Assembly: GCA_036403035.1 (NCBI GenBank)
Contig: DASWRT010000081.1
Span: 1 to 16,614 of the forward strand
Origin: DASWRT01 sp036403035
GTDB taxonomy: Bacteria > Pseudomonadota > Alphaproteobacteria > ATCC43930 > CGMCC-115725
DNA length: 16,614 nt
Direction: 5' to 3'
The notes under the pieces are model-generated. The model was given only the letters and a program-made list of their open reading frames with translations, had not been told where the DNA came from and did not search any database. Shown one piece after another: positions 13,893 to 16,614 of this stretch (position 1 is the first letter of the stretch; each line of letters opens with the position of its first letter). Made by a program: the position numbers and the translations under genes.

Positions 13893-13981
13893 CATATTTC
13901 TTAATCTTCCCGGCTCCCGCAGATCTGAGGCGTCGCTTCAGCAGCATCTGCGGTTGGGAACCAACAACATTGGCTGGACGG

Positions 13982-15841
13982 ATGAGTTTTGACCCGAATA
14001 ACCCGACCGCGTCGGGCATGGTGATGACCTTCGACGACGAGTTCAACTCGTCGAGCATCTCCGACGACAGCGCCGCAAACGGTACGAACTGGACCAACCA
14101 TATCTGGTACGAGCCGCCGAATCCCGGTGCGTTCAATGTATCGGGCGGCGTCCTGAACATCACGCCGACGCAGCCTCCCGGCCAGACGGGCGACAACTAC
14201 CTGACGACGACCGACAGCCAGGGCAACGGTTGGACCCAGAAATTCGGTTATTTCGAGGCCTCGATCAAGCTGCCGACGGGCGCGGGCACCTTTCCGTCGT
14301 TCTTTCTGATCAACAACGCCCACGCGCAGGACGCCTCGCACGTCTCGCCCGAGTACGACATCATGGAGGCGCAGGGAGTCACCGACAATAACGGGTACTG
14401 GACGACCCTGCACAAGGACTCCTCGCATCCCGGCGACCAGCAGAATGCCGACAATTATGTGACCACCGGCGATCTCAGCTCGGACTACCATCGCTTCGGC
14501 ATGCTGTGGGATCCCAATTCGCCGAATATCGACTTCTATCTGGACGGCCATCTCGTCAGGTCGGTGCCGAAGTACGACACGACGGACGACGCCCCGGCGA
14601 CCATGATCCTCGGCGAGGGCATGGGCGACATGATCGGGTGGAACAAACAGGACGGCGGCACGGCCGGGCATACGGCCCTGCAAGTCGACTGGGTCCACGC
14701 CTATCAGTTCAGCGACCAGAACCCGACAGCGGTTGCGTCGGCCAACGATCCGGCAGCGACCGCCTCGCCGGACCCGAGCTCGGCGCCCGCGGCAGATGCG
14801 GCTCCGGCGCCGGCCCCTGCGCCCGCTCCTGCCCCAACACCCGCGGAAGACACCGGGGCCGCAGCTGCGGCCCCGACGCCCGACCCGCAGCCGTCGTCCG
14901 ATCCGGCGACGCCTGCTCCGACACCGACGGCCGATGCCGGCAACGATGGCCACGCCGGCGGCAGCAGCACCGACCACCTGACGCTTCAGGTTTCCGGCGA
15001 TCACTGGAACGGCGACCCGCAATTCACCGTCAAGGTTGATGGGCAGCAGATCGGCGACACGTACAGCACCACCGCCTCGCACGATGCCGGCGAGTGGCAG
15101 AACGTGACGATCGACGGCAACTTCGGCAACGGGCCGCACACTGTCGAGGTCAGCTTTGTCAACGACGCGTGTGGCGGGACGCACGATACCGACCGCGACC
15201 TCTATGTCGGCGGCGTCGACATCAACGGCCAGCACGTCGACGGCAACGCGTTCACATCGAACACCGGCGCGATCGGCTACGACAGTCTCGACCCGCATGC
15301 CGCGGTGATGGTCGCCAACGGCACCGCGACCTATCCGATCCCGTCTGGTCAGCCGGCGGAAACGTCAGCGGACGCGACCGCACCGGCGGCGACGGCTCCG
15401 ACGGGCGGCACCGACGCCCAGGCCGCTGCGTCCAACACCCTCGTCCTGAACGTCTCCGGCGACCAGGGCATGGGCGACAACCCGCAGTTCGCCGTTTCGT
15501 TGGACGGTCAGCAGATCGGCGACGCCGTCGCCGTGACGGCGTCGCACGACGCCGGGCAGACGCAGGACGTGACGGTCAACCTCGGCGCGGTCGATCCGGC
15601 GAAGGCGCACGACCTCTCGATCACCTTCCTCAACGACGCGTTCGGCGGCTCGCACGAGACCGACCGCAACCTCTACGTGCAGGGTCTGGAGGTCAACGGA
15701 AAGGCGGTCGACGGCAATGCTTTCGCCGCCAACGATGCCTCGCTCGGCTACGACGCGATCGATCCGCACGCCGCGGTGATGGTCACCAACGGCACCGCTA
15801 CGTACCACGTGGACGGCAGCGACTACTGGCACCACGCCTGA
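13982..15841 (+). CDS. GH16 endoglucanase-like enzyme with two CBM60-like modules
   Basis: A 619-residue modular hydrolase. Residues 14-243 are a GH16 beta-sandwich: TFDDEFN (16-22), the catalytic EYDIME (124-129, the ExDxxE motif with E124 nucleophile and E129 acid/base), HRFGMLWDP (170-178) and LQVDWVHAYQF (233-243). A Pro/Ala linker (244-330) leads to two homologous modules of about 120 residues (331-452 and 484-610) of the Ca-dependent CBM60-like type, each with GD...PQF, DGQQIGD, SHDAG, FLND/FVND, TDR-(D/N)-LYV and GTATY. GH16 enzymes of this kind cut beta-1,3/1,4-glucans or exopolysaccharides. There is no signal peptide, so export would need another route such as type I secretion. ATG 13982 is preferred to the TTG at 13970. 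A small hairpin (GTTGG-GAA-CCAAC, 13953-13965) precedes the start. Confidence 0.9.
   Translation: MSFDPNNPTASGMVMTFDDEFNSSSISDDSAANGTNWTNHIWYEPPNPGAFNVSGGVLNITPTQPPGQTGDNYLTTTDSQGNGWTQKFGYFEASIKLPTGAGTFPSFFLINNAHAQDASHVSPEYDIMEAQGVTDNNGYWTTLHKDSSHPGDQQNADNYVTTGDLSSDYHRFGMLWDPNSPNIDFYLDGHLVRSVPKYDTTDDAPATMILGEGMGDMIGWNKQDGGTAGHTALQVDWVHAYQFSDQNPTAVASANDPAATASPDPSSAPAADAAPAPAPAPAPAPTPAEDTGAAAAAPTPDPQPSSDPATPAPTPTADAGNDGHAGGSSTDHLTLQVSGDHWNGDPQFTVKVDGQQIGDTYSTTASHDAGEWQNVTIDGNFGNGPHTVEVSFVNDACGGTHDTDRDLYVGGVDINGQHVDGNAFTSNTGAIGYDSLDPHAAVMVANGTATYPIPSGQPAETSADATAPAATAPTGGTDAQAAASNTLVLNVSGDQGMGDNPQFAVSLDGQQIGDAVAVTASHDAGQTQDVTVNLGAVDPAKAHDLSITFLNDAFGGSHETDRNLYVQGLEVNGKAVDGNAFAANDASLGYDAIDPHAAVMVTNGTATYHVDGSDYWHHA
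14972..15811 (+). repeat. Tandem duplication of the CBM60-like module inside the GH16 gene
   Basis: The modules encoded at 14972-15337 and 15431-15811 are similar in protein and in bases. Identical blocks include CAGCAGATCGGCGAC and GCCGCGGTGATGGTC, and the ends run ANGTATY and TNGTATY. The shared bases suggest an internal duplication that is not very old or is kept alike by conversion. Confidence 0.75.
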
Positions 15842-15883
15842 CCGCCGAGACGGAGCGGCTGCGTCGGCGGACGTCGGCTCCGC

Positions 15884-15928
15884 GATCGGCAAACCGATCT
15901 CCTCCCCGGCCGCTTCGTGCGGCCGGGG
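15884..15928 (+). terminator. Terminator hairpins after the GH16 gene
   Basis: GATCGG-CAAA-CCGATC (15884-15899) is followed at once by a perfect 10-bp stem CCCCGGCCGC/GCGGCCGGGG with a TTCGT loop (15904-15928). The second is very stable and begins 62 bases after the GH16 stop. Only a pyrimidine-rich CGTCCGTCTC follows, with no T-tract. Confidence 0.6.
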
Positions 15929-15994
15929 CGTCCGTCTCGCCGGCTGACCCGCATCGCCGGGAGGGCGTGCGGATGTCGTCAAATTGCCGTTTTC

Positions 15995-16026
15995 TTGACT
16001 CTTTGGCGCAATCCGGAGATTGTATT
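15995..16026 (+). promoter_or_regulatory. Weak candidate promoter of the Tat-protein gene
   Basis: TTGACT (15995-16000) resembles a -35. ATTGTA lies 18 bases on and TGTATT 20 bases on, neither a good -10. The position, about 140 bases before the next start codon, would give a long structured leader. Confidence 0.25.
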
Positions 16027-16059
16027 ACCTTGGTGCCGTAGCTCCGATCGCGTTCGTAT

Positions 16060-16085
16060 GCTGGTTTTCCGGGAGGAAAACCAGC
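16060..16085 (+). repeat. Perfect 11-bp hairpin with GGGA tetraloop
   Basis: GCTGGTTTTCC pairs with GGAAAACCAGC around GGGA, a GNRA-class tetraloop. It lies in the presumed leader of the Tat-protein gene, 78 bases before its ATG, with no T-tract after it. It could stabilise the leader RNA, or form part of a regulatory fold. Confidence 0.6.
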
Positions 16086-16142
16086 TCGGGTTGTCGGCAT
16101 CAGGATGATCGATCGTCGGCTCTCCGCTCCGCGGGGCTCCGA

Positions 16143-16166
16143 CATAAGAGAGCGACGCATCTTATG
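16143..16166 (+). promoter_or_regulatory. Hairpin that includes the start codon of the Tat-protein gene
   Basis: CATAAGA (16143-16149) pairs with TCTTATG (16160-16166), whose last three bases are the ATG. The purine-rich GAGAG that might serve as ribosome binding site spans the left arm and loop. If formed, the helix would hide the start codon. The arms are A/T-rich, so it may melt with temperature or ribosome passage. Confidence 0.4.
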
Positions 16167-16614
16167 ACAGCACCTTCGATGCCGAACGGCGACGACCGAT
16201 CGCCCCCGACCGCAGCCGACGATGCCGGCCGGCCACGCGCAACCGCATCCACCACCAGTCGCCGCTTGCTGCTTCGTGGCGGCATTCCCGCCGTGATGAC
16301 GCTCGCCAGCCGTCCGGTGCTTGCACATGACGATGGCGGCGGGCGCGGCCCAGCGTGCACCGTCTCCGCGGTTCTCTCGGCGAATCTCTCGAACGCGATC
16401 GAGCAGGGACTGAACTGCGGCGTCTCACCCGGATGCTGGAAGAACCTCGCCTATAAGGACGGGAAGTGGCAGAGCACCGGATACGATCCGGATCAGTCCT
16501 TCAGCTCCGTGTTCGGTCCCGTACCGGGCGGCAGCAGATGGACGATCGGCACCGGCAGCCTGCACGACGCGCTGGGGGGCAATGTTACGATCACCTGCAA
16601 GATCCCGGGTAAGG
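16164..16614 (+). CDS. Tat-exported Cys-containing hypothetical protein (partial, runs off the window)
   Basis: The frame from ATG 16164 stays open for 150 codons to the window end. Residues 32-38 are SRRLLLR, a twin-arginine motif, followed by a mild hydrophobic stretch (GGIPAVMTLAS) and RPVLA before HDDGGGRG, so Tat export with cleavage after A54 is likely; the 30-residue n-region is long. The mature part has C65, C85, C91 and C146 and a block LSANLSNAIEQGLNCGVSPG followed by CWKN. This recalls the C-x-LSPGYWKNH element I associate with unnamed exported proteins in Alphaproteobacteria, here with Cys for Tyr. Function is unknown. It is preceded by a 320-base leader region with stable hairpins. 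The C-terminus is not in the window. Confidence 0.7.
   Translation, partial: MTAPSMPNGDDRSPPTAADDAGRPRATASTTSRRLLLRGGIPAVMTLASRPVLAHDDGGGRGPACTVSAVLSANLSNAIEQGLNCGVSPGCWKNLAYKDGKWQSTGYDPDQSFSSVFGPVPGGSRWTIGTGSLHDALGGNVTITCKIPGK

Noticed and set aside
14733..14981. Plus-strand Arg/Pro-rich frame in the GH16 linker region
   Set aside because: Low-complexity shadow of the Pro/Ala linker of the GH16 enzyme.

Overview
The window is high-GC, densely coded DNA that looks alphaproteobacterial, most likely from the Hyphomicrobiales (Rhizobiales). The lines of support are a perfect CtrA-type box (TTAA-N7-TTAAC), a small Y-R-x(3)-A-x(2)-C protein of a type I associate with rhizobia and Bradyrhizobium, a DUF1328 protein, a possible relic of a zinc-ribbon class III cyclase, and an EcfG-like promoter candidate. 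The taxon is inferred from gene content, not from a marker gene. No rRNA, tRNA, CRISPR array, insertion sequence or phage gene was found.

Layout. (1) 76-1020 (-): an exported cyclase-family (kynurenine-formamidase-like) hydrolase. (2) About 1021-2921: a sparse, partly decayed stretch with a possible two-ended relic of a zinc-ribbon/TPR adenylate cyclase, a DUF1328 membrane peptide, a hypothetical gene that seems frameshifted near its 3' end, and a 73-residue protein. (3) 2922-5025: divergent EamA/DMT transporter (-) and luciferase-like flavin monooxygenase (+). (4) 5026-5656: a convergent intergenic region with a 10-bp inverted repeat and a helically phased array of AACAGG repeats. (5) 5657-8525 (-): an uncharacterised 407-residue protein, a DenD-like sugar-acid dehydrogenase and a small acidic protein, possibly one operon. 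(6) 8649-11196 (+): a two-module pentapeptide-repeat protein followed by a GT4-type glycosyltransferase. (7) 11210-13788 (-): rfbB, rfbD and a gamma-carbonic-anhydrase-like hexapeptide protein. (8) 13982-15841 (+): a GH16 glucanase-like enzyme with two CBM60-like modules, divergent from rfbB across the CtrA box. (9) 16164 to the window end (+): the first 150 residues of a Tat-exported Cys-containing protein whose start codon lies inside a predicted hairpin.

How the genes fit together. From about 9982 to 15841 the genes point to surface polysaccharide: a glycosyltransferase, two of the four dTDP-L-rhamnose enzymes, and a beta-glucan-type endohydrolase with sugar-binding modules. The CtrA box between rfbB and the GH16 gene suggests cell-cycle control of this surface chemistry. 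The rest is ordinary accessory metabolism. No single gene set here is clearly a new system. The parts least explained by known families are the 407-residue protein divergent from the pentapeptide protein, the AACAGG array, and the 16.0-16.6 kb leader plus Tat protein.
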